The position numbers and the translations under genes are program-made. From positions 9,110,706-9,174,705 of the forward strand of contig JAKSZT010053881.1 of the NCBI GenBank assembly GCA_026826555.1: a stretch of 64,000 nt of DNA, read 5' to 3'. This DNA comes from Tolypeutes matacus (taxonomy: Eukaryota; Chordata; Mammalia; Cingulata; Chlamyphoridae). Below are positions 1 to 11,205 of the stretch, one piece after another (position 1 is the stretch's first letter; every line of letters starts with the position of its first letter). The notes under the pieces are model-generated. The model was not told the origin of the DNA. It made no database searches and saw nothing but the letters and a program-made list of their open reading frames with translations.

Positions 1-520
1 TATCCTGTATTTTTATTTGATAAATCTGGTAACCCTACCTCAGAGACCAATACCCTGTGTACCCTCCACTCACCCGCCCACACATACACACATTCACGTA
101 CATTCCTTCCCTGACTTTCATGATAAATGGCTGGGGGTGGGAATCAAAGCACAGTAATGCCAAGAGGGAATAAGGTTGAAAAATGTTGCTTATTTCTTGA
201 GACCATTCTAATCTTAGATAATCCTTATGATCATGCAGAGCAACTAATCCTGACATAAAGAAACTGGGCACAGTTTCTGGATTAGACATTTTAGGTTATT
301 AGAAGCTAGACATTAGGGTCTCATCTTGAGAATTCCTGCTTGTATCTCAAGGGCTCCAAGTCTGTAAACCTTGCAGGATAGACAGCTCAGGGTTGGAACG
401 CAAATGAAGCAAGATATTTTAAAAAATAAATCATCAGGTACATGGAATATAGTAAAGATACACATTTCGGAATCTAGCTCACTGATTTTACATCATCAAT
501 TTTAAAATGAGTGCTGCGGC
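1..520. other. Intronic sequence, no feature recognised
   Basis: This lies in the intron after the 46-codon TGFBR3 exon. It is AT-rich and unique-looking; short open frames here carry no family signature. Confidence 0.5.
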
Positions 521-1380
521 AAGTTTTTTTCCTAAGTTTTACTGAGCTATAATTCACATACCATAAAGTTCACCCTTTTAAAGTAAAAACAATTCAGTGT
601 TTTTTATTATATTCATAGAGTTTAGCATATTCATCACTACCTAAATCCATTTTCATCACTCCAAAAAGAAATCCTATACCCATGAGCAGTCACTCTTCAT
701 TCCCTCCTGCCTCCAGGCCCTGGCAACCACTAATCTACTTTATGTCTCTATGGATAGGCCTGTTCTGGACATTTCATATAAATGGAATCATACAATTGTG
801 GCCTTTTGTATCTGGATCTTTTTCACTTAGCATAATGTTTTTAAGGTTCAGACATGTTGTAGCATGTATGAATACTTTATTCCTTTTTATGGCTGAATAA
901 TATTCCATGGTATATCTATCACATTTTATTTATCCATTCTTTAGTTCATGGGCATTTGTGTTGTTTCTACTTTTTGGCTACTATGAATAATGCAGCTATG
1001 AACACTTTTACACAAGTTGTAGTGTGGACATAGGCTTTCAATTCTCTTAGGTGTATACTTATGCATGGAACTGCTAAATTACATGGAAGCTTTATGTTTA
1101 ACTTTTTGAGGAACTGCCAAACTGCTTTCCAAAGTGGATGTACCATTTTATTCCCACCAGCAATGTACGAGAGGGTTCCTGTTTCTCCACATCCTCGCCA
1201 ACACTTGTTCCTTTCCATTTTCTTATTATAGTCATTCAAGTGGCTGTGGTCTCTGACTGTGGTTTTGATTTGCACTTCTGCAATGACTAGTGATACTGAG
1301 CATCTATTCATATGCTTATTGGCCATTTGCTTATCTTCTTTGGAGAAATGTCCATTCAAATTGCAGCATGTTTTAAAGAC
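520..1380 (-). mobile_element. Old L1M 3' end fragment, minus orientation
   Basis: The minus strand encodes a decayed L1 ORF2 C-terminus at 967-1359, including CWRGCGETGTL and [15 protein letters not shown], the usual cysteine-rich tail of L1 ORF2p. The rest, with the familiar tattccatggtatatc text near 900, is the corresponding 3' region. Stops and divergence show an ancient mammalian L1, not a recent insert. Confidence 0.8.
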
Positions 1381-1381
1381 T

Positions 1382-1620
1382 GTTTTTATTTATTTTTAAA
1401 TTTTTATTCCCCCCACCCCCACCCCCCAGATGGCTCCCTTGTCTGTCTGCTCATTGTCTGCTGTCTTCCTTAGGAGGCTCTGGGAATCGAGCCCGAGACC
1501 TCCCATGTGGGAGGCAAGTATCCAACCACTTGAGCTACTTACAGCTGCGGGTCGTTGCAGCTCATCTTCTTTAGGAGGCACCAGGAACTGAACCCAATTG
1601 TTTGCACTACATCCGCTCCC
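1382..1620 (-). mobile_element. Composite DAS-type SINE, minus orientation
   Basis: Read on the minus strand this has two tRNA-like modules with degenerate A and B boxes, followed by a G-rich then A-rich tail (seen as ccccacccccacccc and a T-rich run on the plus strand). It resembles the longer composite SINEs at 9409, 19615, 57249 and 61296 but is more diverged. No clear TSD was found. Confidence 0.75.
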
Positions 1621-1630
1621 CTGTCAATTT

Positions 1631-1728
1631 TTTTTTTTTTTTTTTAATTGGGAGGTCCCAGGGATCGAACCCGGGTCCCTCCATATGGGAGACGGACGCC
1701 CAACCATTTGAGCCACATCCATCCCCCC
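1631..1728 (-). mobile_element. Short DAS tRNA-type SINE, minus orientation
   Basis: The minus strand has tRNA-like A and B boxes (tggctcaaatggttgggcg and gggttcgatccc) followed by an A-tail, seen as a T run at the left. The direct repeat gtcaattt flanks it at 1623-1630 and 1729-1736. Confidence 0.85.
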
Positions 1729-1739
1729 GTCAATTTGTT

Positions 1740-2480
1740 TTTAAAAGAATTTTTCCCCAATCTTTTCAGCACACTCAGGTTGAATGTTCAGGCATCTATT
1801 GCCCAATTGAGTTATCTCACTTTTTCTTCAGCATGGAAATGACTGTATAAATAAGACTACGTTTATACATGATTTGTATTTGTAGTTTCAACCTTACAGA
1901 CTAAGAAGGCAGGATTACGTTTTCATTTCTGATTGCACTGAGGGGCAAACCTAACTGGATCAAAATTCTCTGGGGTCCATACACCCTGCAAAAGGCAAAC
2001 TATAAGGCTGTGACAACTTCATCGTGGGAGGGAGGGGCTCATACTCAAAACTCCACTACTTGAAACTCAGGCTGAAACAATCACTCTTCATGCCGCTACT
2101 ATTTCCTAGGTAACCAGCACAACTGGATAAAGGAGCTGCACTTGCAGAGGAAACTAAATCCCACGTTTTCCCTGCCCGACACACTCCCTCTTGACTGTGC
2201 TGTGGAATCATGAGAAGGACAAGAATGATTTGACAGAAAAAAGCAGATGCCTTTAAACAGTATTAAAGTATAATGTTTTTAAGTCACCCTCATGGGTGGC
2301 TGAGGCATTTGAAGTAACACAAGGCCCTCCTAACTGTGAGAGATTTCCTTTTTTAATCTGGGCAGTTATAACAATGCAAATATGTCTATATAAATTTAAA
2401 GGCCATCCTGACAGATGAGTAAATGCCATTACTGAACTTTCCCATCACTCTGCTTTTTTTTCCTAAAAACTAATTGTTAA
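1740..2480. other. Unique intronic stretch
   Basis: No repeat family or coding signature is recognised here. Base composition is ordinary. Confidence 0.45.
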
Positions 2481-2494
2481 AGTATTATGACTCT

Positions 2495-2598
2495 TGGGGG
2501 ACTGATGTGGCTCAAATGGTTGGGCGTCTGTCTCCCATATGGAGGGACCTGGGTTCGATCCCCGGGACCTCCTGGTAAAAAAAAAAAAAAAAAAAAAA
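2495..2598 (+). mobile_element. Short DAS tRNA-type SINE
   Basis: The tRNA-like head has A box tggctcaaatggttgggcg and B box gggttcgatccc, followed by an uninterrupted A-tail of about 20. The perfect 14-bp TSD agtattatgactct lies at 2481-2494 and 2599-2612, so the insertion is young and intact. Confidence 0.93.
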
Positions 2599-2612
2599 AG
2601 TATTATGACTCT

Positions 2613-3680
2613 ACCTAGAAAGTAAGGACAGCCCTAGGAGAGCAGCATACCCTTCAGCAGCATATGAGAGAGGAAACAAGGACACAAGGTATCTTGGATA
2701 CAGAGTCTTTCCTCCAAGCTCTCTGGGTAACGTTGGGAAAGACAGTGATTGGAATGGCTAGGCCTCCTTTTCCAAAGATTCCATGGGTCTTAGGAAGCAT
2801 TCGGATGAGATACTTTACAAAAAATAATTTAGTTCTCTCATCCTCAAATTTTAACTCTTAACTGTGGTAAACGGATAGAGAACATACCACTGGTTTTATA
2901 TCCAGGAGGAGATTCCTGCTCCCCCTCTGCTGCAATGGCTGTTAAGTGGATGAGCAGACAATGAAACCCATTTCAGGTCACAGAGAGTAGAAGTGTTTGC
3001 CTGCCCTTCCTCACGTCAGCATATTCTCTGTTAGGGAGAGTTGAGAGAATTTGCATCACTCATAGTCTGCTGATCTGAGAACTAAATGAACAACAGATGT
3101 TTCACCATCTCTTCCAGGCCATGAAGAAATGTACAGATGGGAAAAAACTATTTGCCATAAAGAAAGACTGCTGAACAACAAAACAGAGTTCAGGTGTCCT
3201 GAAATTTAAATCCTTAACTTCTCCCCATGCTGCCTCCATAGAATCAGTAATTTAAAGCTCATCAGTTAATCTGCAATCTCCTTACATGGAATTAACTTCA
3301 AATGGGGTTGATGTTAAATTGTTTACTAAAACTCTCTCCATTTTTCGTTGTTAGTGCATCTTAAACTGATGGCCAAGAAGCAGTCCTTACAGCTCTTAAA
3401 CAAAATTAAAGCAAATAAACAATAACTAGGATTAAGATACTCTTCCTTAAAACCCCAGGTTGGCAGGTTGAAGAAGGAACCCAGAAGGTAATAGGCATAA
3501 CTATCTGCTATGATATACATGACCCCCACTTTTCATTTGGACCTACGGCCCAGAGAAAGATCAAATCCTTTCAGTCTGGTGCTGTTCTAGTAGCGAGTTT
3601 ATAATTACAAATGTAAGGTCAACATCCTTCCCAAGTGCCCTTTACTATGACTAAAAATAAATAACAATGGAAAGTAATGT
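2613..3680. other. Unique intronic stretch
   Basis: No gene or recognised repeat is seen. Short open frames here (2664-2861 plus, 3326-3529 minus) lack any family match or splice context. Confidence 0.45.
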
Positions 3681-3684
3681 CAAT

Positions 3685-3850
3685 GAAATTATTAGTGCTA
3701 GGCACTGTACTAAATGTTTTATATGCAGTCTCATTTAATCAAGATAACAACATATGACATAGGGACCACTATTACTCCCATATTACAAATGAGGAAAAAT
3801 CAATCACAGAAAGATTAATTTACCCAAGATTATTGTTTAAATTTCATCCA
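3685..3850 (-). mobile_element. MIR/L2-type ancient repeat
   Basis: The text gtgctaggcactgtactaa followed by tctcatttaatc and aatgaggaaa is the standard MIR core and flank, diverged. Boundaries are approximate. Confidence 0.65.
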
Positions 3851-4149
3851 GGCTAGGCAAAGCCTGTGCACACTACCTCCTCAGAGCTGCCCCATGTGGC
3901 AGCCACTAGCCTCCTGTGGCTTTTGGCACCTGAAATGTACTAGGGTGACTGAAGCACTGACTTTTTAATTAATTTAAATAACCACACTTGGCTAGTGCCT
4001 ACAGTAGTGGACAGTACAGCTCTATCATATAAAGCCTAAATGTACATATGACTTAACGATCATGGCCATTAGTCTTACTATCACAAATGCCTTTAATTAC
4101 AGGACCTTCATAATGAGTATGAGTATGAAGGGAGGCATTTAAGCATAAT

Positions 4150-4330
4150 TGCTTGTAAAGTAAGTTGGATCTGTCGGTAATTAGCTATGTGATTTTGACC
4201 ACTCAATAACCTTATTTCCTCATCTGTAAAATGGGATGACTGTCCCCATCATCATAGAATTATTGTGAGAATTAAATGGCAAAAAGTATTAGAGCATTTA
4301 GTGCAATCCCTGGAATATACTAGTAATAGT
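4150..4330 (+). mobile_element. MIR fragment
   Basis: The run agctatgtgattttgacc, then tcctcatctgtaaaatggg and ttgtgagaattaaatg, is the typical MIR core and 3' portion. Ends are approximate. Confidence 0.7.
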
Positions 4331-4449
4331 AACAAAAACAGCTAAATAATTAATGACTTTTGGCCAGTTAAATTTAGAAGTAAAAATTCTCAGTTGCAAT
4401 TCTCAGAAAAGGCTATATTTTAAGTTATTAGTAACTCCTTTATATATGT

Positions 4450-5360
4450 ACCTTTGAGGTTTTTTAATTCTTTATTTTGAAATTAATTCAAATTTACAGC
4501 AAAGTTGCAAGTATAGTACAAAGGACTCCTGTACATCCTTTAACTAGATTACCAGTTTTTAACACCTTGCCACATTCACTTTATTATTCTATCTATGCAT
4601 CTATATATTTTTTCTGAATTAGATCCTTTACCTCTTAAAAATTAAGTGTATTAAACCTGTGATTCTTAACAGGAAGGATATTTTCTTACATAACAGTACA
4701 AATAACAAATTTCAGAAGTATAACACTGATACATCAATTTCATCAATTGTCCCCATAATGTCTTTCATAGGAACTGCTCCCCCCACCCGATCCAATAGAT
4801 CCAGTTCAAGATTAGCTATGTCTTTTTCAGTCTCCTTTAATCAGCAATGGTTCCTCAGTCTTTGTCTTTCTTGAACGACATTTTTGAACAGTCCAAGTCA
4901 ATTTTTCATAGACTGTCTCTCCATTTGGTTTTGTGCAATGTTTCTCATGATTAGATTTAGGCTAGAATACTACGTAAGTAATGCTGTGTTCTTTCACAGG
5001 GTATCACATTCAGAGAACACAATATTCACCTGTCCCATTTGGTGATGTTAATTTTGACCACTTGGGGTATCTCCACTGTATATTGTATTTTTTCTTTTGT
5101 AATTAATAAGTCATCTGTGGAAAAATGCTTTGTGACTATGTAAATACATGTTCTTCAAACTCCCTCTACCACCTTTAGAATATGCATCCACTGATGATGC
5201 CTGATCAAATTTTACCATGGTTACAAAATGACAATTTTCTAACTCCATCATTCCTTTCATATTTATTAACTCATATTCTACTATAAGGAGATGCTTTCCC
5301 TTCTCCTTCCTTTAGTCTTTATCTACTTATCTGTATTGACAACGGATTCTTATTTTATTC
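4450..5360 (-). mobile_element. Old L1ME-type 3' UTR, minus orientation
   Basis: The order of sub-motifs (aaattaattcaaatttacag, aaagttgcaagtatagtac, ccttgccacattcac, and a later tccatcattcctttc) follows the long 3' region of ancient L1ME elements. No reading frame remains. Confidence 0.7.
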
Positions 5361-6237
5361 AATAATTTCAAAATATACCCTTCAAATAAAGAGACAAAAA
5401 ACTACAGCTGTAAATTAAGAACCACCAATTGGACAAAGTTTATGCATTATGCAAGAGGAAGACTATTAACTGAGGCCCCCACTTGTTTTGGATGCTTGTG
5501 GGCAAGAGAGGTTTAAAAACTTAAAGATTCTGCTGCTAAGGACATTAGCATGTAGCTCTAGCAAGAGACAATGTGAGTTATCACTACAGAGTTGCAGCGT
5601 TGTTCATCATCAGACATGATATCATACCCCAAAAATTCCATCCAAACAACCCATCTATTTCTCCACAACTAGCAAACTTGAATGTTCTGGCAAACTCAAA
5701 AGGACATGATTTACAAACAGTAGGTAATATCTGGATCTTTCCACAAGTGCTGAGTTCCAGCTTTTTAAAAATAAGATACAAATGATTTCATTTTGGAGCG
5801 CACTGTGTCACTTTCTCAACAAACAGATGCTCGTATCAGAAATTAGGGCTGTGTTATATACAAAAAGAATGAGTTTGTGTATATTTATTTTATGGTCAGA
5901 GACCACACACCTAGTGGATATGTACAATATTTACATTGCTCTTGATGCCATGAGGGGGGTCTCAGAGCCGAAACCAATGCTCAGGCCTCAGAGTATCATT
6001 GCATGTCCCGCTCGATGTGCAAACTAGACAAACTATTCTATTCACAGAAGAAGGTGGGTATTTTGTTTTCTGTGAATGCTTATGTATCTCTGCCATCCAA
6101 ATACTTCTAAAAGCATACTCCAGATTTAACACACTTTGGACTCTGGTATTATTTCAGTGAAATAAGCCTAAAAAGCCTGGCAAAGTTTCAGGGTCATTAT
6201 ATCCTGTGCTAAGATTCAGTTTGAGAGGGCTTTGCAC
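5361..6237 (-). other. TGFBR3 intron next to the exon
   Basis: This is non-repetitive sequence just downstream (minus strand) of the 46-codon exon. The overlapping small frames on both strands at 5573-6027 have no family signature. Confidence 0.5.
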
Positions 6238-6243
6238 ACTTAC
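6238..6243 (-). promoter_or_regulatory. TGFBR3: Splice donor of the following TGFBR3 intron
   Basis: The minus strand reads gtaagt immediately after the TTG codon that ends the 46-codon exon. This is a consensus mammalian donor. Confidence 0.9.
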
Positions 6244-6381
6244 CAAGAAACGCCTGGAAACCCCAGCCGCAAGCCTGTCTGTCTTCAGATGCCAGATCAG
6301 GGGCTGCGGGGAGTTGAGCAGGAACACGAGAGGCTTGTGGTGAATGTGGAGTGAAGAAATGGGATTCAGGTGCACGGTGAC
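6244..6381 (-). CDS. TGFBR3: TGFBR3 (betaglycan) next ectodomain exon, complete
   Basis: This complete 138-bp exon encodes 46 codons in phase 0-0. The protein begins VTVHLNPISSLHIHHKPLVF and contains LLNSPQPLIWHLKTDRL, continuing directly from the RE that ends the exon at 63843; the joined QREV-VHLNP region matches the family's orphan domain. It is preceded on the minus strand by a pyrimidine-rich tract and AG (ttgcttcctag) and followed by a strong donor, gtaagt. The frame is open and free of lesions. The product is the extracellular part of a single-pass membrane co-receptor, so this piece would be folded in the secretory pathway. The open frame extends artificially past both splice sites; I used the splice sites as boundaries. 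Exon numbers are not asserted because the upstream exons are not visible. Confidence 0.95.
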
Positions 6382-6413
6382 CTAGGAAGCAACCAGAAGG
6401 CAAGAGATCTTAG
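6382..6413 (-). promoter_or_regulatory. TGFBR3: Splice acceptor and probable branch site of the TGFBR3 intron
   Basis: On the minus strand the acceptor AG lies at 6383-6382 after a pyrimidine-rich stretch (cttctggttgcttcct). A ctaag motif at 6413-6409, about 28-30 nt upstream of the AG, is a plausible branch site. The AG directly precedes the codon frame that continues the upstream exon. Confidence 0.8.
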
Positions 6414-7827
6414 CACCTGCATTCTTTTAAAATCGCTCAGGGCATTATCTGGACTACTTTTTTCATAGTTTGCCTTTAAAAGAAACAAGCTACAAGCTAC
6501 TTCAGATTCTATGAATAAGATACATTAAGTTGACTATATGAAATTGCCAATATTTGACAATTTTTACTAGAAAAAAATGGTAATGTTATATGGCTCAACC
6601 CACACTAATTTCAATCAAAACATGATTCAGTTCCCCCAAAATTGGCAAAGGTGGAATAAAAGCTACCTTCCTTCAGAACTGCCTTATTCTCAAGTCACAT
6701 GACTAAGCTAAAAGTTAGAGAACTGAATCCCCTGGTAATTGGTCATTCCTCTGTATCTCCAGAGAAATAACTTTCTTTTCTTCCAGGTAAACTCTAACCT
6801 CTAGAAAGTTAAGTGAGTTCTGCCAAAGAAAAGTGCCTAAAGCTAAGGGAAGGGGAACGCCAAGGGGAGCTGCCAGTGCTTTCATCATCCCAGCTATTAG
6901 CTTGAAGGGGTTTTCCAAAGAAATGAAGCTGAGAACACACAGAATAAAAACTGATTACCTATAGCTCCAGTCAAACCAAAACAAAAACAAAAACACCACC
7001 ACCACCAACAACAAAAAACACAACATTAGTATGGACAGGAAAACTGTAGCCAGTTTGACAGTGGACCAAGGACCACTGTAAGTTATCACTGTTGTCATTA
7101 ATGTCACCAAAAAGCATCTGTGAGGAAAAGTGGAAAAAAATGACTTCAACCAAGTCCTCATAGAGCACATGACCCAAAGTAGGGCAACATGAGTACAGAA
7201 AAGCAAAGGAGCATATAAAGAAAGAAATAAATGCTTTTCTATAAGCATGGCTCACACTGGATTTCAACACAAAGGGGTGAGGCAAGACCCAAGTATCACA
7301 TATTTAGATAGGGAGAACTTGGCAAAGATCATCCTAAAGTGGTAAGGAAGGGAAAGGACAAAAGGGAACTTTAGCTGAAAAGACGAAGGCTAAGCCTTAC
7401 AACGGAGATCACAGTACATCTTGGTCACAGTTCCTATGAGAACTAAATGGTCTAGATCTACGATCTCAGTTTATACCATCATCAGGGAAACAGCCGTAAA
7501 AGCTGGACGACTTTACATCCTCCCAGTGGCTGCCAGCCCACACTGATCTCAATGCATTCTCTACCTTTTTGGTAGGAATAGCCTATGAAATATGTCATTT
7601 ATTACAGTATACTCTCAGGTCATTGATACATAAGGTACCAAACCTTTTTCATCTTTCAAAAGCCACACCTTAGCACATGTGACACATGGAAGGTACTCCA
7701 TAAATGCCAACTAAATGTTTTAATTCTCTACTTGTCAATGCCACAAAAATACTTTATTCTATGAATAACTTGCCCTTGTTGCATCTTGTTAATTGGGTAG
7801 TGTGCAAGTCTTAATTTCAAAAATAGA
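6414..7827. other. Unique intronic stretch upstream of the TGFBR3 exon acceptor
   Basis: It is mostly unique-looking. A short CAA/CCA-rich low-complexity patch lies at about 6975-7022; the minus-strand open frames across it (6955-7285) are explained by that patch and are not genes. Confidence 0.5.
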
Positions 7828-9058
7828 CTGTAGGCCCTCCTGGACTGCCAGGGAGGCTGGGAAGCAACCCACCACCATCCCAAGAAGGAGCTGATGAAGG
7901 CACTGAGCACTGTGCAGGTGTTCGTGACATCATCTATGGCCTGCACTCCACAGAGAGGAGTTGCCTGCCCAAGGAGTAGAGCCATATGCCCAAGAAAAAC
8001 TGGAAGCTCCACGACCTACCCCAGGACACCTGAGATATGTATTCCACCACAATGCAATACTTTGCATAGGAAGCAATTATGATTGTTGCGGGAACCCAAA
8101 TTGAGATGTCTATTGGAATTATTTTAGGAATTTCAACTATGGCAGCTGCTGCTTTGGGAAATCTTGCATTAGATTTAGCTGGACTTGGACTTGAAGGCTA
8201 TGTTGAAGCTTTGGCTTCCAGGTTAGGTTAAAGTTTGTTTTTGTAAAGTTTAAGTGCTTTTTGTCCCTAACTTGTATGTTGTCAGTCTGTTTTCTAAAAA
8301 AAGTATTTTACTGTTGTGCTTAACATTTTTTTCTTTTTAATTAAATCCCATAACCAGAAGCCTTGCCTGTGAGTTTAGAAAGGGCTTTTGATTATTCGTT
8401 TCTTTTTATTGCTCTTGAATATAATCCAGCCCTACAGAACCTGTCAGTTGAATGTCATCAGAATTATTTAAGCTGTCAAAACTTGAACTATATAACCTTT
8501 TTTTTTACCATCTTTCTGGAAGTCCACCAAGAGCATCTTGACACTGTTTTGTATTTCTCTAAGCTGTCTCTAAGATTCATGGGTTAATCATAAATGTTTG
8601 AGTGATTCATTCAACTGTTACTAATGATAATATTTTTATTACCAGATTTTTTATTATTTCATTTTGTCTCCATTCTTGTTAGGAAATCTAAGAAAAGATG
8701 ATTATGCTTAAGTTAAAATTCTCTTAGTCTACATATTCCACTTTTATCAAATTATCTACATACTACATCATTTTTCTCCTCTATTGGTTACTTTACAAAT
8801 GTCATCAGCAATGAGGGCCCAGCTTTTATGAGACCTGAAGGAGGAATGGTCTTTCCCCATGTAAAACAGAAGGAAATTAGTACACCAAGTAAGAATGTTG
8901 GCATAGGATGGTTTAATTTAAAATGCAGCATATATAAATAATAGAGGGCTTGAGGGGTTTATCTGGAGAGTGTCTTTAGGAGCAAAGTTCCTATCTTCCC
9001 TTTTTTGTTTTTGCTTTAAATGCTGGAATAATCTCTCCATTTTCCTGGCCACTCCATT

Positions 9059-9085
9059 TGTGTGTGTGTGTGTGTGTGTGTGTGT
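9059..9085. repeat. (TG)n microsatellite
   Basis: About 13 uninterrupted TG units. It lies inside the unidentified insertion. Confidence 0.97.
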
Positions 9086-9188
9086 TTATTATGGGTAAAA
9101 ATAAAAATTCTCACAATACATACAAACATTTGCAAAATGATATATAAATATATATGGATATATGTGTATTTGCTTACAAAAATGTTGT

Positions 9189-9189
9189 T

Positions 9190-9212
<23 letters not shown>
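9189..9212. repeat. (TA)n microsatellite
   Basis: About 12 TA units within a wider AT-rich stretch (9120-9225). Confidence 0.95.
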
Positions 9213-9221
<9 letters not shown>

Positions 9222-9408
9222 TTGTAAGAGGTGCTTAGATTACCTTGAACTATATAACCTTAATACTGAAAGATAATTTATGGACACAATAAAAATTTAA
9301 ATCATTCAGATAATTAAAAAAAAACAAACACAGAGCTCTTGTGTCCTTAATCGAAGGTACACAGATCTCATTCTACACTGTTACAGTGCTCTGCACAAAG
9401 CAATTTCT

Positions 9409-9789
9409 TTTTTTTTTTTTTTTAAAGGTTTATTTTATTTATCCCCACCCCCATCCCCATTGTTTCCGGTCGCTGTCTGCTCCCTCTGTCCATTTGCTGT
9501 GTGCTCTCTGTGTCTGCTCGTCTTCTCTTTAGGAGGTACTGGGAACCGAACCCAGGACCTCCCATGTGGAAGAGAAGGACTCAATCACCTGAGCCACCTC
9601 AGCTCCCAGGTTTGTTGTGTCTCTTATTGTCTTTCCTCTTTGTGTCTCTTGTGTTGCATCATCTTGTTGCATCAGCTTGCCACACCACTTGCCTCACCAG
9701 CTCGCCTTCTCCAGGAGGCACTGGGAACTGAACCCGGGACTTCCCATGTGGTAGGCGGAAGCCCAATCCCTTGAGCCACACCTGCTTCC
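9409..9789 (-). mobile_element. Long composite DAS SINE, minus orientation
   Basis: Two tRNA-like modules are joined by a linker, with a long A-rich tail seen as aaaggtttattttatttat on the plus strand. The TSD is cacaaagcaatttct (9394-9408) and cacaaagtgatttct (9790-9804), with two mismatches. Frames through it are translations of the SINE, not genes. Confidence 0.9.
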
Positions 9790-9804
9790 CACAAAGTGAT
9801 TTCT

Positions 9805-10790
9805 GAAGAATGGTTTCCTTTAAGATACTGACTTCTTATAATTGATATTTTATGTTTTGTCATAGATAATCTTATTTCAGATTAAAACTGGACCTCTTCA
9901 TTTCTCATATTAGCTGTTTCTTTATTAGAAGCACTAGAACTATGGTTAAATGCAACGAGCTACTTCAGTACTATTTGAAATTCATGTTGTCTGTGTATTA
10001 TTTATTGACTTGCTGATGCATGTAAATTGAATGTATTTTGTTACTACTGTAGGTTAATTGGTGGCCAATATTTTTACAAAGATGAAAAAAATATCTTTTT
10101 AAAAAATACACTGAAAATAAGGTAAAGATGTATCTCATGTATAATAGTGTTCTTGACATAGTAGACAAAGAAAATTGTTTTACAGCATATATATATATAT
10201 AAAGTCATTTAAAAGCTAAAAAAAAAAGACTGAAAATATGAATAGCTTCAAAAGGATTTGGCTAATTCATATAAAATTTTTAAGAATAAGCAATACTCAA
10301 ACTATCATAAACTACTTCTACAACATGGCTAGGATCACCCTTATATTGACATAAGCAGAGTACTAAATCAAAGTACTAAATGAATAGTGACATCAAGCAG
10401 AGATACAACAAAATAATGTGTTCCTTGGTTGTACAGACCCTACTTCACAGTACTTTGGAGATGCCATACACTTTTAGAAACAAACAGATTGATGCCACTG
10501 AAAACAAGAGAGGCTGTAGAAAGAGAGCAGGGGCCATGCTGGGCACTGCGGCCTTAATTAAACTGAGAAGCACATGCTACAGAGAGCATACACTGTGAAG
10601 AAGGGAGAGATGAAATCGTTACTTGTTCAAGAGTACCTGAAAACTGCAATGAAACACTCGGACTTTCATTAACAGCATGTGTCAATAAACGGTTTCCAGA
10701 TTTATCCATTCCAAAGCTGTCTATGGAGCACCATAAGGATCCAAAGAATAGTAATGGATTGGCTCTGAGAGTACATTAACTATGTTCCCT
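9805..10790. other. Unique AT-rich intronic stretch
   Basis: Nothing recognised except a short (TA)n run near 10185-10200. A 10791-10810 T run follows, possibly the tail of an unrecognised minus-strand insertion. Confidence 0.45.
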
Positions 10791-10916
10791 TTTTTTTTTT
10801 TTTTTTTTTTGATGATTTTCTTTGCATCCCCCAGGCACAAAACTGTTAGAGCTCATAGATAAGCACAAGTTTTGGTCTAAATCTACACTAGAAAAAACTA
10901 ATTAATATATATCTTA

Positions 10917-11205
10917 GGGAAGCGGCTGTGGCTCAATCAGTAGGGCTCCCGTTTACCATATGGGAGGCCCCGGGTTCGGTTCCCGGGGCCTCCTGGTAAA
11001 GGCAGGCCCGCCCGCGCGGCGTGGTTAGCTGACCCAGCGAACACAAGCAGCAAGGGGGGGATAAATGAATAAATAAATAAAATCTTTANNNNNNNNNNNN
11101 NNNNNNNNNNNNNNNNNNNNNNNNNNNNNNNNNNNNNNNNNNNNNNNNNNNNNNNNNNNNNNNNNNNNNNNNNNNNNNNNNNNNNNNNAAAAAAAAAAAA
11201 AAAAA
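10917..11205 (+). mobile_element. DAS-III-type SINE containing an assembly gap
   Basis: The head gggaagcggctgtggctc, the box gggttcggttccc, a CG-rich middle (cgcccgcgcggcgtgg), and the tail ataaatgaataaataaat define the longer DAS-III form. The sequence runs into 100 Ns and resumes in a 17-base A run, so the length is not reliable. Confidence 0.9.
11089..11188. other. Assembly gap (100 N)
   Basis: Exactly 100 Ns, the conventional size for a gap of unknown length. It begins at the A-rich tail of a DAS-III SINE and ends in a poly-A run. X residues in translations across it are not real. Confidence 1.

Larger units (their letters stand above)
8500..9243 (-). mobile_element. Unidentified retroposed insertion inside the TMEM65 pseudogene
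   Basis: The perfect 18-bp direct repeat cttgaactatataacctt occurs at 8482-8499 and 9244-9261. A T run begins inside the left copy (8498-8506), as expected for a minus-strand insertion ending in an A-tail. Inside are about 740 bp with no recognised SINE, L1 or protein, plus a (TG)n and a (TA)n run. It may be a retrocopied transcript 3' end or an unfamiliar repeat. Confidence 0.75.
7828..9324 (+). pseudogene. TMEM65: TMEM65 processed pseudogene, interrupted
   Basis: The segment 7828-8231 carries remnants of TMEM65, an inner mitochondrial membrane protein. With frame changes it reads GLPG-LG, HPKKELMKAL, AQEKLEAPRPTPGHLRYVF, then an open stretch with MIVAGTQIEMSIGIILGIST, MAAAALGN and GYVEALASRLG. 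Several frameshifts break it and it covers joins that would be introns in a parent gene, so it is a retrocopy. The C-terminal portion of the family after ASRLG is missing: a stop (taa) follows at once. The sequence then looks like 3' UTR, with an aataaa signal at 9288-9293 and an A-rich tail at 9315-9324. A later insertion occupies 8500-9243. No clear outer TSD was found. The gene name is recognised from the protein; the extent of UTR is inference. Confidence 0.85.

Noticed and set aside
2495..2598. tRNA gene
   Set aside because: A and B boxes are present, but the unit ends in a poly-A tail with a TSD and recurs many times: it is a SINE.
6154..6403. Whole minus-strand open frames around the TGFBR3 exon as the exon extent
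   Set aside because: They extend past the acceptor AG (6383-6382) and the donor (6243-6238). Only 6244-6381 fits the protein family and phase.
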